A stretch of 64,000 nucleotides of DNA from contig JBGUEQ010000003.1 in the NCBI GenBank assembly GCA_041821265.1, positions 109,788-173,787 of the forward strand, in the 5' to 3' direction. The position numbers and the translations under genes were made by a program. The stretch is from Lachnotalea sp041821265. GTDB taxonomy: Bacteria > Bacillota > Clostridia > Lachnospirales > Lachnospiraceae. Shown here in pieces: positions 40,254-52,100 of the stretch (its first letter is position 1; every line of letters starts with the position of its first letter). Below the pieces are notes generated by a model. The model was not told the origin of the DNA. It did not search any database and saw only the letters and a program-made list of their open reading frames with translations.

Positions 40254-42650
40254 ATGAGTTTATTTTCAGACGGATTTAAGGAGCTTAAGAAAGCAAGCGA
40301 ACCGCTTTACAAAACGCCAAAGTCCATTCAGGAAACCATTGAAATTATGGCGGTGGCGGAAAATGGAATCTTTGAGGTGGCAAAGAACCGTTATTCAAAG
40401 AGTTACCGCTTTCAGGATATTAATTATACCACCACAAAGGAGGAAGAGCAGATCGATGTATTTGAACGATACTGTAAATTCCTCAATTCTCTTGATTGTA
40501 ATTTTAAGATTACAATCAACAACAAGAATAAGAACATGGTAGATTTAAGAAAACTTGTGCTTCTACAGTATAAGAAAGATGGATTTGATCATTTCCGTAA
40601 AACCTACAATGACATTATTGAAGACAAAATCAGAGAGGGCAGACAAGGAATAGAGCAGGAGAGATATTTAACGCTTACGATTGAACGTAAGAATTTTGAA
40701 GAAGCAAAAGCGCAGTTTGCAACATTAGAAGCAACAGTCCATAAGGCGTTTATTGAACTTGGAGCTGATATCGTTCCCCTTACAGGGAATGAAAGATTAA
40801 AGGTACTCTACGATTATTATCACTTAGGGAATGAAGAACAGTTTGAATTTGATCTGAAAGATTCAAAGATAGTAGGAACTGATTTTACAAATGATCTTTG
40901 CAATGGAATGGTGAAATATTTTCCAGAGCATTTTGAGGATGAGAGAAAATTCTGTAAGGCACTATTTATAAAGAAATATCCAAGCAGTTTATCTGATCGC
41001 TTTTTAAATGAGATCACAAGTCTTCCAGTACATTCCATTACTAGTATTGATGTAGTGCCAATTCCAAAGGATTTAACAACAAAGACTTTACAGAAGAAAT
41101 ATCTTGGAATAGAAAGCGATATAATTAAGCAGCAAAGGGTACGAAATAAGAATAATGATTTTGCAACAGAAATCTCTTATGCAAAGAGAACGGAAAAGAA
41201 GGAAATTGAAGAAATTATGGATGATGTTAGAGAGAATGACCAGTGCCTGTTTTACGTAGCGGTTACGATTGTTCTTATGGCAGATTCTAAGAAGGAACTT
41301 GATAGTATCTGCGAAACAGTACAAACCATTGGAAAGCGTAATTCATGTACCATAGATGTACATTATTTAAAACAGAGAGAGGCATTAAATACTGCATTGC
41401 CAATTGGAGTAAGACAGGTGGAAACGATGAGAACCATGCTTACCCAGAGCCTTGCGGTTTTAATGCCTTTTAATGTTCAGGAACTGAATGATGTCGGCGG
41501 TAATTACTATGGAATCAATCAGGTTTCTAAGAATATTAATGTTGGTAATCGTAAGAAATTAATTAATGGTAATGGTTTTATATTCGGAGTACCTGGTTCG
41601 GGTAAGTCCTTCTTTGCAAAGCAGGAGATGGGAAATGTATTACTCAATACAGATGATGACATTATTATCGTGGATCCTATGAATGAGTATTTTGATATTG
41701 CTCATACATTCAAAGGAGTTGTAGTTAATATGTCAACTTACACGGATAACTACGTAAATCCGCTTGATATGGATGTATGGAATTTGGATTTGAATGATAC
41801 GAAAGGTTGGATTCGAGATAAAGGTGAATTTATGCTGGGGCTTTGTGAACAGTGTATGGGAGATACTTTAAATTCCAGACAGAAATCAATTATTGATCGA
41901 TGTGTAAGAAAACTATATATCGATATTGCCAAAGCGAAAGAAAAGTATATTCCTATTATGTCTGATTTCTATCAGGTGTTGCTTGAACAGCCAGAGGATG
42001 AAGCAAAGGATATTGCATTATCTCTTGAATTATTTGTAAATGGTTCCTTGAATATCTTTAATCACCAGACCAATGTAGATATTGAAAATCGTTTTATTGT
42101 ATATGGTATTCGTGATTTGGGAGCAGAACTTTCTCCGATTACCATGTTGGTTATGATGGAAAATATTCAGAATCGTATCATTGAAAATGCAAAGAATGGG
42201 AAAGCTACCTGGCTGTATCTGGATGAATTTCATGTTTTGTTAAATCGTGAATATTCTGCAAAATATCTTCAAGGGTTATGGAAGAAGGTAAGAAAGCAGG
42301 GCGGATTATGTACTGGTATTACCCAGAATGTAGTGGATTTACTACAGAATTATGTAGCAACAACAATGCTTGCAAATTCAGAATTTGTTGCATTACTGAA
42401 ACAGGCTAATACAGATAGCTCTAAGTTAGCAGAAGTAATAGGTATCTCAGAAGCACAGCTTCGTTTTGTAACAAATACTTCAGCAGGTATGGGATTAATT
42501 AAATGTGGTAGCGTCGTTATTCCTTTTGATAATACTATCAGTAAGGATACAGAACTATATAAGCTTTACAATACCAATATTCACGAGAAAATTGCTGAGG
42601 AGAAAGCGAAAAAAGTTCTTGAACTAGCTAAAGAGAAGACAGAAGAATAA
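40254..42650 (+). CDS. VirB4-like type IV secretion ATPase
   Basis: 798 residues from ATG 40254 (AGAGAGG upstream; the frame is open 24 bases further). The CagE/TrbE N-terminal domain is followed by the ATPase core: Walker A GVPGSGKSFFAKQEMG near residue 444, IIIVDPMNEYFDI, Walker B in TWLYLDEFHVLLN near residue 651, and GLCTGITQNVVDLLQ. It energises channel assembly and substrate transfer. Confidence 0.94.
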   Translation: MSLFSDGFKELKKASEPLYKTPKSIQETIEIMAVAENGIFEVAKNRYSKSYRFQDINYTTTKEEEQIDVFERYCKFLNSLDCNFKITINNKNKNMVDLRKLVLLQYKKDGFDHFRKTYNDIIEDKIREGRQGIEQERYLTLTIERKNFEEAKAQFATLEATVHKAFIELGADIVPLTGNERLKVLYDYYHLGNEEQFEFDLKDSKIVGTDFTNDLCNGMVKYFPEHFEDERKFCKALFIKKYPSSLSDRFLNEITSLPVHSITSIDVVPIPKDLTTKTLQKKYLGIESDIIKQQRVRNKNNDFATEISYAKRTEKKEIEEIMDDVRENDQCLFYVAVTIVLMADSKKELDSICETVQTIGKRNSCTIDVHYLKQREALNTALPIGVRQVETMRTMLTQSLAVLMPFNVQELNDVGGNYYGINQVSKNINVGNRKKLINGNGFIFGVPGSGKSFFAKQEMGNVLLNTDDDIIIVDPMNEYFDIAHTFKGVVVNMSTYTDNYVNPLDMDVWNLDLNDTKGWIRDKGEFMLGLCEQCMGDTLNSRQKSIIDRCVRKLYIDIAKAKEKYIPIMSDFYQVLLEQPEDEAKDIALSLELFVNGSLNIFNHQTNVDIENRFIVYGIRDLGAELSPITMLVMMENIQNRIIENAKNGKATWLYLDEFHVLLNREYSAKYLQGLWKKVRKQGGLCTGITQNVVDLLQNYVATTMLANSEFVALLKQANTDSSKLAEVIGISEAQLRFVTNTSAGMGLIKCGSVVIPFDNTISKDTELYKLYNTNIHEKIAEEKAKKVLELAKEKTEE

Positions 42651-42675
42651 GTTTATACTATAGATTTTGAGGATA

Positions 42676-42707
42676 AGCATCTAAGCCAACAACTTAGATG
42701 CTTTTTG
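42676..42707 (+). terminator. Intrinsic terminator between VirB4 and hydrolase genes
   Basis: Perfect 11-base stem AAGCATCTAAG/CTTAGATGCTT with a 7-base loop and a T-rich tail. Confidence 0.85.
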
Positions 42708-42735
42708 TTCTTAGATATGAAGGAAGGTGAACAAT

Positions 42736-44664
42736 GTGAAGATTAAAAAGGTGGATGATAAACCAATGATTATTCATACCAAGGAAAAGACCAAAATCCA
42801 TATACATGAAAATAGAGATGCAAAGATTAAAGGTCATAACGTATATATGGTTGATCATTCGCCCATGAGTAAGGGCAGCACAACAAAGCAGACCGAGTCA
42901 GTGAATCAAGGTAAGAAGTCATTTCGCAAGAGTACCATTCATCAAAATAGATTACGCAACCTGAATCCAGTTTTTCAGTACCGACAGAAGCTGAAAGATT
43001 CTAACCGTTCTGTAAAGGTTAAGAATTCTACGATTAAGAATGCAGGATTAATTAGTGCTAGTACAACGGTGAATCAGCTAGAAGGTGGAGAAGAAATACG
43101 AAATAGTGCAATGATTGCTTCCACTATAGCAAGACCAGTAACTGGTTCGGCTTCAAAAGGAGCAGCACTTTTTCGCAAGAAGGTTTTAGAAGAGCGCAAA
43201 GCTAAGATTAAGAAGGTGGAAGCTGGAAAGAAACTTGGTAGGAAGAAGATTCGAGATACAGCTGCTGGTTCAGCACGAAAGTTTGCTAAGGATTCTGCAA
43301 AGAAGGCATCCAAAGATTCTGCTAAATTTGCGGCTAAAGAATCCGCTAAAGTTGGAGCAAAGGTAGCTGGAGCGGCAGCAGGGACTGCGACAACAGGTCC
43401 GGCAGGACCATTAATTGGATTGGCAGTGGGCGAAGCTGTTGGATTTAAGCTAGACAGAAATGATGTGAAACGAACAAATCGCAATAGAAAGTTAAAATTC
43501 TTTTTCGATAAGATGAAATCGGAGGACAATCAGACAGATAGTTTTGCGAAACTTGTAAAAGATTTGATTTTTAAACAAGCATCTGTAGCAATTAAATACA
43601 TTATCAAATATGTTGGAATTGCCTTGCTTATATTGTTTCTGCTAATTGCAGTAGCTGTGCTTCCCGTAATTCTAATAATTGCAATTATCTATAATTCACC
43701 CCTTGCTATATTTTTCCCACCACTGGAAAGCGGAGACACGGTTATGTCTGTTACAAGCCAGTATGAAGCAGAATTCAATCGTGACGTAAATACGTTAGCA
43801 AGTAATCATACTGGATACGATGATGGAATTGTCGTATATGTGGATTATGAAGGTATGTCGGCAAGCCCATCAAACTATTATGACATTATGGCGGTATACA
43901 TGGTGAAATATGGGGTGGGTGATACTGCAACAATTATGAATGATACATCGAAAGCAAAGCTTAAATCAGTTTTTGATGATATGTGCAGTTATACTACAAC
44001 ATCTGAAACGGAAACAGTAGAAAATGAGGATGGAACGACAAGTTCAACAACGGTATTGCATGTCAATGTAACCTTGAAATCCTATAGAGATATGATTTCT
44101 ATTTATAACTTTAATTCGGATGAAGTTGAGTTACTTGAAATCACAATGGATCCGGAAAATCTTGCGTTGATTGGATATACAGGTGGTACTGGTGGTGGAA
44201 GTGGAGGTGGCAATGCTGTTTCAGAACTTTCACAGGCGGAGATTACTGCAATAGTCAGTGGAATTACAGATGAAAAAGCAAAGCAGACATGTACTTATGC
44301 ACTAAATAAGGTGGGATATCCGTATAGTCAGGATTATCGTGACAGTGGAAACTATTATGATTGTTCTTCGTTGGCATATTATTCATGGAAGGCAGCAGGC
44401 ATAGATATTAGCTATGGTGGAGCAACAACAGCAGCAGCGGAAGGTCAAGGGCTAGATGAGGCTGGAAAGGCAGTTAGCTATGAAGAGATTCAACCAGGTG
44501 ATTTGATATTTTACAGTTATTGCAGTAATGGGCGGTATAAGAATATCAGTCATGTAGCTATTTATGTAGGAAATGGTAAAGCAGTAGAAGCATTAAATGA
44601 AACGGTAGGCGTAATTTACCGTGATGTTAGTACAGGTAGTATTGTCATGATTGGAAGACCATAG
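42736..44664 (+). CDS. Membrane-anchored NlpC/P60 hydrolase (CD1108-like, VirB1 role)
   Basis: 642 residues from GTG 42736 (AAGGAAGG 7 bases upstream; GTG 42727 is less likely). Residues 1-280 are very basic, with Lys/Ala repeats. A membrane helix follows near 300 (YVGIALLILFLLIAVAVLPV). Then comes an extracellular part with a Gly-rich linker and an NlpC/P60 domain at about 500-642: Cys in NYYDCSSLAYYSWKAAG, His in KNISHVAIYVGNG. Cell-wall cleavage for passage of the conjugation channel is the expected role. Confidence 0.88.
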   Translation: MKIKKVDDKPMIIHTKEKTKIHIHENRDAKIKGHNVYMVDHSPMSKGSTTKQTESVNQGKKSFRKSTIHQNRLRNLNPVFQYRQKLKDSNRSVKVKNSTIKNAGLISASTTVNQLEGGEEIRNSAMIASTIARPVTGSASKGAALFRKKVLEERKAKIKKVEAGKKLGRKKIRDTAAGSARKFAKDSAKKASKDSAKFAAKESAKVGAKVAGAAAGTATTGPAGPLIGLAVGEAVGFKLDRNDVKRTNRNRKLKFFFDKMKSEDNQTDSFAKLVKDLIFKQASVAIKYIIKYVGIALLILFLLIAVAVLPVILIIAIIYNSPLAIFFPPLESGDTVMSVTSQYEAEFNRDVNTLASNHTGYDDGIVVYVDYEGMSASPSNYYDIMAVYMVKYGVGDTATIMNDTSKAKLKSVFDDMCSYTTTSETETVENEDGTTSSTTVLHVNVTLKSYRDMISIYNFNSDEVELLEITMDPENLALIGYTGGTGGGSGGGNAVSELSQAEITAIVSGITDEKAKQTCTYALNKVGYPYSQDYRDSGNYYDCSSLAYYSWKAAGIDISYGGATTAAAEGQGLDEAGKAVSYEEIQPGDLIFYSYCSNGRYKNISHVAIYVGNGKAVEALNETVGVIYRDVSTGSIVMIGRP

Positions 44665-44715
44665 TGACATAACCAGATTACAAATGTGCAAGTAAATAAA
44701 ATATGTATGAATAAC

Positions 44716-44741
44716 AGGGCAGAGCCAAAAGGTTTTGCCCT
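44716..44741 (+). terminator. Hairpin after the hydrolase gene
   Basis: AGGGCAGAGCC pairs fully with GGTTTTGCCCT (two G-U), loop AAAA, followed by CTATT. Probable terminator or attenuator with a weak T tract. Confidence 0.6.
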
Positions 44742-44762
44742 CTATTAGATTGGAGGCTATAT

Positions 44763-45674
44763 ATGGAACTAAATAATATGATATTAGTTACAGAGAACTG
44801 GAAGGGAAGAGAAACTAATTTTCTTCTAACAATTGAGGATTACAAAGAATCCGTAGTGTCAACGTTATATGCTTCACCATCAGAGACAGTGGATGCAATG
44901 ATAGATTTATGTGAAAGTTGGAAAGATGCCGAGCACTGGGCAGAATTATATTTCACTTCAAATAAATCAATATCTGCTCGCTATTGTAATGGAGAAGAAC
45001 AACTTCGAAAATTTCTATATGGATACTTTAATGATCCCGACAATACTTGGGAATTTGATGATAAAAGATGCAGTGCAGCTAGTCTAGAGATTCTAAAAGG
45101 GATAGGAATAACAACGGATGGAAAAGGTTCAGGAATTCAATACACCTATGAAGCGGTAATAAAAACCTTTGAACAGGGCGAAATTCTTCATAATTTTAAT
45201 GGTTCAGATTATAGAGTGCTTGAGAAACTGGCGGCAAGAAATCTGATGTTGATGAATGAGCGTAATGGTGAGTTTATGGTTGCAATAGGTGTGAATTTTT
45301 ATGCTCGACATCCTAAAGGCGATATGCCAACTACCAATAACATGGTGTATGGAATTGAATGGAATCATGGCATTTATTATAGTCAAACACCATCAACAAT
45401 AGATTTTAGAGAGATTAGAAATAAGTATGGAGAAGTAAAAGAAGTGATTTCTTTACAGGATTTTAGAAATGAAATGGAAGATAAATTTCACTTTTATCGA
45501 AAAATCATAGATAGCTCTTTGCTTGAAACAGCTGTAAAGGAAACGGCGCAAAACAGTATTTATGAAGTGTTTCAGACTGGTCGTGAGGAAGTCTTTCAGA
45601 AAAATCTGAATGCTGGTATGTATGACCGTAAATTCCTTGGAATACCAGAAACCAGTAGGGACATGGCAAGATAG
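44763..45674 (+). CDS. Conserved element protein, unknown function
   Basis: 303 residues (TTGGAGGC upstream). The central block with EQGEILHNFNGSDYRVLEKL, then NLMLMNERNGEFMVAIGVNF, is beta-rich and resembles small domains found in large mobile-element proteins near SNF2 genes. The N-terminal 100 residues contain several Trp and aromatic residues. No confident family. Confidence 0.55.
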   Translation: MELNNMILVTENWKGRETNFLLTIEDYKESVVSTLYASPSETVDAMIDLCESWKDAEHWAELYFTSNKSISARYCNGEEQLRKFLYGYFNDPDNTWEFDDKRCSAASLEILKGIGITTDGKGSGIQYTYEAVIKTFEQGEILHNFNGSDYRVLEKLAARNLMLMNERNGEFMVAIGVNFYARHPKGDMPTTNNMVYGIEWNHGIYYSQTPSTIDFREIRNKYGEVKEVISLQDFRNEMEDKFHFYRKIIDSSLLETAVKETAQNSIYEVFQTGREEVFQKNLNAGMYDRKFLGIPETSRDMAR

Positions 45675-45708
45675 ACAAACTAACAATAAGAAGATGGAGG
45701 ATTTTAAT

Positions 45709-46080
45709 ATGAGTAAATTAGCAGGTAATGATTTAATGAAGGATATGGAGTTTTTAATAAATGAACTTCACAAGGAATGGGATAGAAGTGGAGCAACAAA
45801 GGCTACTGTAATTATTGGAATTGAAGAAGCAACAGAAGTTAATCAGACTTTAGCAGCCAAGATTATGGAAAAGCAGGAACTGCTTGAAAAAGATGAGCTA
45901 TCTTTTAAGCAAAGCATTGGTCTTTCTAGAGAAAATTATGTATTGCTAAGATTGGTTAAGAAGATTAAAGCAAAGGAAGATAAGACAAATGAAAAAGGTC
46001 TTGATATGGAGTTTTCTGTACCACTTGATAAGGAAGAATATAAACTTTTTAAGAGTATGTTTAGTCCAAAACTTGTGTAG
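45709..46080 (+). CDS. Small helical element protein, unknown function
   Basis: 123 residues from ATG 45709 (GATGGAGG upstream; the frame is also open inside the previous gene). Acidic and helical, with ELHKEWDRSGATKATVIIGI and VPLDKEEYKLFKSMFSPKLV. It sits directly before the giant helicase gene. Function unknown. Confidence 0.5.
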   Translation: MSKLAGNDLMKDMEFLINELHKEWDRSGATKATVIIGIEEATEVNQTLAAKIMEKQELLEKDELSFKQSIGLSRENYVLLRLVKKIKAKEDKTNEKGLDMEFSVPLDKEEYKLFKSMFSPKLV

Positions 46081-46113
46081 TGACTGTAAAAACAATTAGG
46101 AAAGGAGCAGTTT

Positions 46114-49100
46114 ATGAGAGTAGATAATCAAGTGCAACAGCTTTATGATGTGATGATAAAAGATGTCACTACGAATGAAGCAAAATGGCGAGATGTATGT
46201 CATATGATTGGGCAGTTATATCGTTATGAGTTTGATAATATTCTTATGGTGTATGCACAACGTCCCCAAGCAACCTTAGTGGCTGATTTTGATACTTGGA
46301 AAAAGGTTGACCGTTTCGTAAAACAAGGAAGTAAGGGAATAGCAATATTTCCATCAAGAGCCTTGAAACCATATATGAGACATGTCTTTGATATATCAGA
46401 TACGGGTGGAAGGAATAGGCAATTAACATGGAATCTAGATGAGAATAATTTGTTGGATTACATGAATTATTTGGCATCAGAAGGACGCGTCATTCAGCTT
46501 GAAGGTATAGAACAAGATTATTTGAAAGAACAGCTAAAACTCTTTACACAAACTGACGTTCGGAGTATAATAAAAGAGGAATTCGATGAACGAATGACTG
46601 AAATTAGGCAACTAACAGGTAGTGTGATTAAGGATTTTAATGATGAAACGCAAGAGCTTACTGTAGAACAGATGGTGTATAAAAGCATCATGTATGCGGT
46701 AGGAACAAGATGTGGGTTTGACTTATCCAGCGAAGAACAGGATTTTAGTCAGATTGTAAACTTTTCGGATGAAGAAGTGGTTTACCGCCTTGGTTCTCTT
46801 GTATGCGATGTCTCCTGTAGTGTTCTTAGAGAGTTTAGCAAAAATCTAAAAACAATTGAACGGCAGAAGGATATTTCTGCGGAAAGGAGAATAGCATATG
46901 GCAGAAGTGACATTAACGTACACGGAAGTGGACGGACTATTGTACCCGAATCTAGTATTACCACAGGAGGAAGAGAAAAACCTTCTGAATCTAGGCAAAT
47001 ACGGAATGATGGCACTGAATTATCTGAAGGAGAACGAAGTAAGCAGATACAAGACGCTTTACCGCTTCGGGAAACTAGCACAGAAGATGCACGAAGTGGA
47101 CGAGGAAGCGAACCAGTTGTTAGATACACTGATGGAGAGTTACCTAAAGAAGAACAAACCCGTGGATCCCAATTCAACCATGGAGATGTGGAAGATAAGG
47201 GAACAGGCGAAGATGCAGGCAGAGGAAATCGTACTGAATCAGATAGTAATGCGTTTTCATTAGAAAATGTATCTGAAGTTCCACCAGAAGAAGCACTGGA
47301 TAATGAACTGAATAAAGAATTAGATGAAATAAATTCATTAGGACAATCAAGGGAAGCCGAGTATCATCAGGCTTCCCTTTTCGACGTTTCAACGGAAAAA
47401 ACATCAGCTTTTAAGTTCACATATATGCAGCCAAAGAAAGAACTTGTAGTACCACATGAATATATTGTTGATGTTATAAAACGTGGCACTGGTTTTGAAG
47501 GTGGCAAGAAACGTGTTTGTGATATTTATCAGAATGTGATGGAATCATCGGAACGAACCAAACTAATAAAGAAGGAATATGGTCTTGGCGGTGCAGGATG
47601 GCCGATTGATGGTTATGGTCTTCATGGCTATGATTCTTTCAAAGCCAATGGACTTCGCTTTCAATGGAAAGATACGGAAGGCGAGAAAGAAGGCTATGTT
47701 AGTTGGTCGTCAATAGAGAGTGAAATCGGTGTATTAATTCTAACTGGAGAGTATATACAAACACGAACAAGTATTGATGAAATATCGATGGATGGAGATA
47801 GAGAAGATCTCAACATTACTGAGGACGCCATTGAAATGTCAGATGCGGAAGCAGTGCTTGATGATTTTTCAATACCAGATGAGCTTGATGAAATGCAAGG
47901 GATGTCTGATGAAGAACTTGCAGAAGAAGATCGCTTAGTTACAGAGGCAGAATATAGAGCGGAAATAGAAGCAGAAAATGAAGCGTATGATGATTTACTG
48001 CATGGAGAAGTGATAGATGTAGATGGAAGTGTTATTAATTCTAAATCTGAATTTCCGGAGTCATTAAAGCAAGTAGAATTAATGGATGGAGAACTTCGAC
48101 AAGCAATTGAGATTTATGTTACAGAATGCTCTTCTATAAAACCATATCAACCTTTTCTTAAAGTAATATATGAAAGTAACTTGTTGCCACCTGACAAGAT
48201 TAGTTTTGTTAACAGAACAATTAACCATACTGGAAAAGAATATTCCCAAGCGTATTCTAATAATGCGTACGGATTGATTGAATACAATCAGAGCCAGATG
48301 GGTGTTATGGTTAATTATAAGGGAAGTGATGGAGAACGACATAAATCAGATGTGACTTTTGAACAGATTTATGAGGTCTGTGCATATCTAATTAAAGCTG
48401 GTAGTTTTGTGGGGAAAGAACAGGAAGATAGATTCAATAAGTTATGGAGTGAGACACCCTATGATAAGAAAAATCCTATATATCAGGATTTTGAACGCAG
48501 ATTAGCTTCGTTTAATACACCAAAGCCACAGAAATGTAATTTCCATTTTAATTTATGGGAAGTTGAAACTGGTGGGGCAAAGACTAGGTACAAATGGAAT
48601 ATTGCTGCAATTCATACGTTACGTGTAGTTGAGGAGGAAGGAAGACTTGCAACACCAAAAGAACAACAGGTAATGGCTAAGTTTGTTGGGTGGGGCGGTT
48701 TGGCTCAGGTATTTAACAAAGAAGATAGTGCGTGGAGTCATGAATTTATAGAAATTAGTAACCTGCTTTCAGAAGATGAATATATAGCTGCTAGAGCGAC
48801 GGTTAATAATGCTTTTTACACAACACCTGAGATTGCAAGCTGTATGAATCAAGCTTTAATTAATTTTGGATTTCGAAATGGAAATGTTTTAGAACCCTCT
48901 ATGGGAATCGGCAATTTCTTTGGAAGTCTACCCACACCATTGCAGGGATGTAATTTATATGGAGTCGAGGTAGATAGTATTTCAGGTAGAATTGCAAAGC
49001 AGTTATATCAAAAAGCTAATATTAGTATTAACGGCTTTGAAAAGACTACCTATCCTGACAACTTCTTTGATGTGGCAATTGGTAATGTACCTTTTGGTGA

Positions 49101-52100
49101 TTATAAGCTATATGATCCAAAGTATAATAAGCATAATTTTCGTATTCATGATTACTTTATAGCAAAAGCAATCGATCAGGTAAGACCCGGCGGTATTGTT
49201 GCATTCATTACGACGAAAGGCACACTTGATAAGAGTAATCCTACTGTTAGAAAATATCTTGCAGAAAGAGCGGAACTAATCGGTGCAATACGACTTCCTA
49301 ATATAGCATTTCATGATAATGCTGGTACTGATGTTACAGCAGATATTCTTTTCCTTCAAAAGAGAGAAAGAACAATGTCTGTAGAACCGGATTGGGTACA
49401 TTTGGGTTATACGGAGAATGGTATTGCAATAAATTCATATTTCGTAGATCATCCCGATATGATGCTTGGAGCAATGGAATACGATAACCGCATGTTTGGC
49501 GAGGGTAGTAAGTATACAGCCTGTGTTAACCATGACGATAACTTTAATCTATATGAGGCGTTACAGCGTGCTGTGAAAAAACTTACTGCCACGATTCCAG
49601 AGTTAGAACTATTAGAAAATATGGATGACCAACAGGAAGATATTATTCCGGCAAATCCAGAAGTTAGAAATTTCACTTATACCTTTATGGATGGGAAACT
49701 TTATTTCAGAGAAAATTCTCAGATGTACCGTAAGGAGGTGAGTGCAAACATGGAAGAACGTATTAAGGCTATGGATAATATTCGAGCAGTAACCAGAGAA
49801 CTAATAGAGATACAGACGCAGGGGTGCAGTGAGGCGGAATTAGCTGGAAAGCAAAAGAGCTTGAATGAAAGGTATGATACATTTGCTAAGAAATACGGTT
49901 CTATTACGGAAAGAGAAAATAGTAGAGCCTTTCGTAATGATTCGGATTATCCGCTGCTTTGTTCCTTGGAGGTAGTTGATGAAGACGGAATTGTAAAGAA
50001 AGCAGATATGTTTTACAAACAGACAATTAAGCCGAAGGTGCAGATTGAAAGAGTAGAGACTGCAGTGGAAGCTTTAAATGTTTCCATGAATGAATATGGA
50101 AGTGTAAATGTTCCTTTTATGCTTAGTATCTATCATCCAGATGTTTCAAAAGCGATGGCTGAGTTTCCAGAAGAAAGTAGCTTATCAGAACACGCAAGAG
50201 CAGAGCTTGAACGAGGAATTATGATAGAAGAATTAAAAGGCATTATCTATCTAAATCCTATGGCTTACAATGAGAATAACTTGAATGTAGGGTGGGAAAG
50301 TGCTGATGAATATTTATCAGGTAATGTAAGGGATAAATTTAGAATAGCAAAAGTATTTGCAGTAAATGATCCGGAATTATTTGGAGTAAATGCAAAAGCA
50401 TTAGAGCAGGTACAACCAGTTAATTTGGATGCTTCTGAGATTGATGTAAGAATAGGAAGTACCTGGATTGAATCAGAGGATTACGAACAATTTATTTATG
50501 AACTGCTAAACACTCCAAGGAGAGCGAGGGCGGTCAGAAGTCAGTATTATAATTCTGGAATTCAGCTTCATTTGAACAAATATACAATGGAATGGTTTGT
50601 TGAGAATAAATCAATGGATAAGCATTCTGTGGCAGCTACCAAGACTTATGGTACTGGCCGCATGGATGCTTATTCTATTTTTGAACAGACCTTGAATCTT
50701 AAGACGGTAACAGTTAAGGATCGTGTAGAGGATGGGGATGGAAAATATCATTATGTTGTGAATAAGAATGAGACAATGCTTGCAAGGGAGAAACAGAATC
50801 AGATCAAAGAAGCTTTTAAGGATTGGATTTTTAAGGATCCTGAGCGCCGAGCGAAGTATGTGGAATATTATAATGAAACATTTAATAACAGCAGGCTTCG
50901 TGAATATGATGGCTCTCATTTGCAGTTTCCTGGTATGAATCCAGAGATTGTATTAAAACCACATCAGAGAAATGCAGTAGCAAGAATTTTAATGGGTGGA
51001 AATACCTTACTGGCGCATTGTGTTGGTGCTGGAAAGTCATTTGAAATGATGGCAGCATGTATGGAACAAAAACGACTTGGACTTGCCAATAAGACAGTGA
51101 TGGTGGTTCCGAAATCTCTAATAGGACAAACAGCCGGAGAGTTTTTAAGACTTTATCCGTCTGCTAATATTTTAGTAGCAACAGAAAGAGATTTTGAGAA
51201 GAGTAAGAGAAAGCAGTTTATCTCAAGAATAGCAACGGGAGATTATGATTGTATTATTATGTCTCATTCTCAGTTTGAGAAGGTGCCAATTTCAGCGGAA
51301 CGGAAAGAGCGTATGATTAATGAACAGATAGAAGAGATGTCGTATGCAATTGAAGATGCAAAGCGAGCAAATAGTGAGCGATGGACTGTGAAACAGATGG
51401 AATCCATGAAGAAGAAATTAGAAGAACAGCTACGAACTCTTACTGATGAAAGCAGAAAAGATGACCTGATTACCTTTGAAGAATTAGGAATTGATTCCAT
51501 CATGGTGGATGAAGCACATGGTTATAAGAACCTTGCTATATTTTCTAAGATGAACAATGTATCTGGTATTTCAAGTTCAGGGGCTAAGAAATCTACGGAC
51601 ATGCAGCTTAAATGTCAGTATATTAGTGAAATCAGTGATGGCAGGGGCGTTGTGTTTGCAACAGGAACTCCAATCAGTAATACAATGTGCGAAATGTATG
51701 TTATGCAATCCTATTTGCAAAAGAATGCTTTAGAGAGAATGGGTATTTATCATTTTGATTCATGGGCATCTAACTTTGGAGAGGTAACAACTGCGTTAGA
51801 GCTTACTGTTGAAGGAAGCGGGTTCCGGTTTAAGAGCCGATTTAATAAGTTTACGAATTTACCAGAGCTTATGAATATTTTCAGAGAAGTAGCCGATGTG
51901 CAGACCGCAGATATGCTTGATTTGGAGGTACCAAAACTTCGAGATGAAAAGTATACCATTGTAGAGAGTGAACCGGATTGGTACGTTAAGCAGGTGATGG
52001 AAAATTTCGTGGTAAGAGCAGAGCGTATCCGTAATGGTGGAGTGGATCCAAGTGAAGATAATTTTTTGAAGATTACACATGAAGCTAGACTGTTAGGAAC

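Noticed and set aside
43074..43529. 151-codon minus-strand ORF
   Set aside because: Complement of the Lys/Ala-rich part of the hydrolase gene; composition artefact.
46782..47177. 131-codon minus-strand ORF opposite the nested tnpV
   Set aside because: No ribosome site or family match; the + strand already codes in two frames here.
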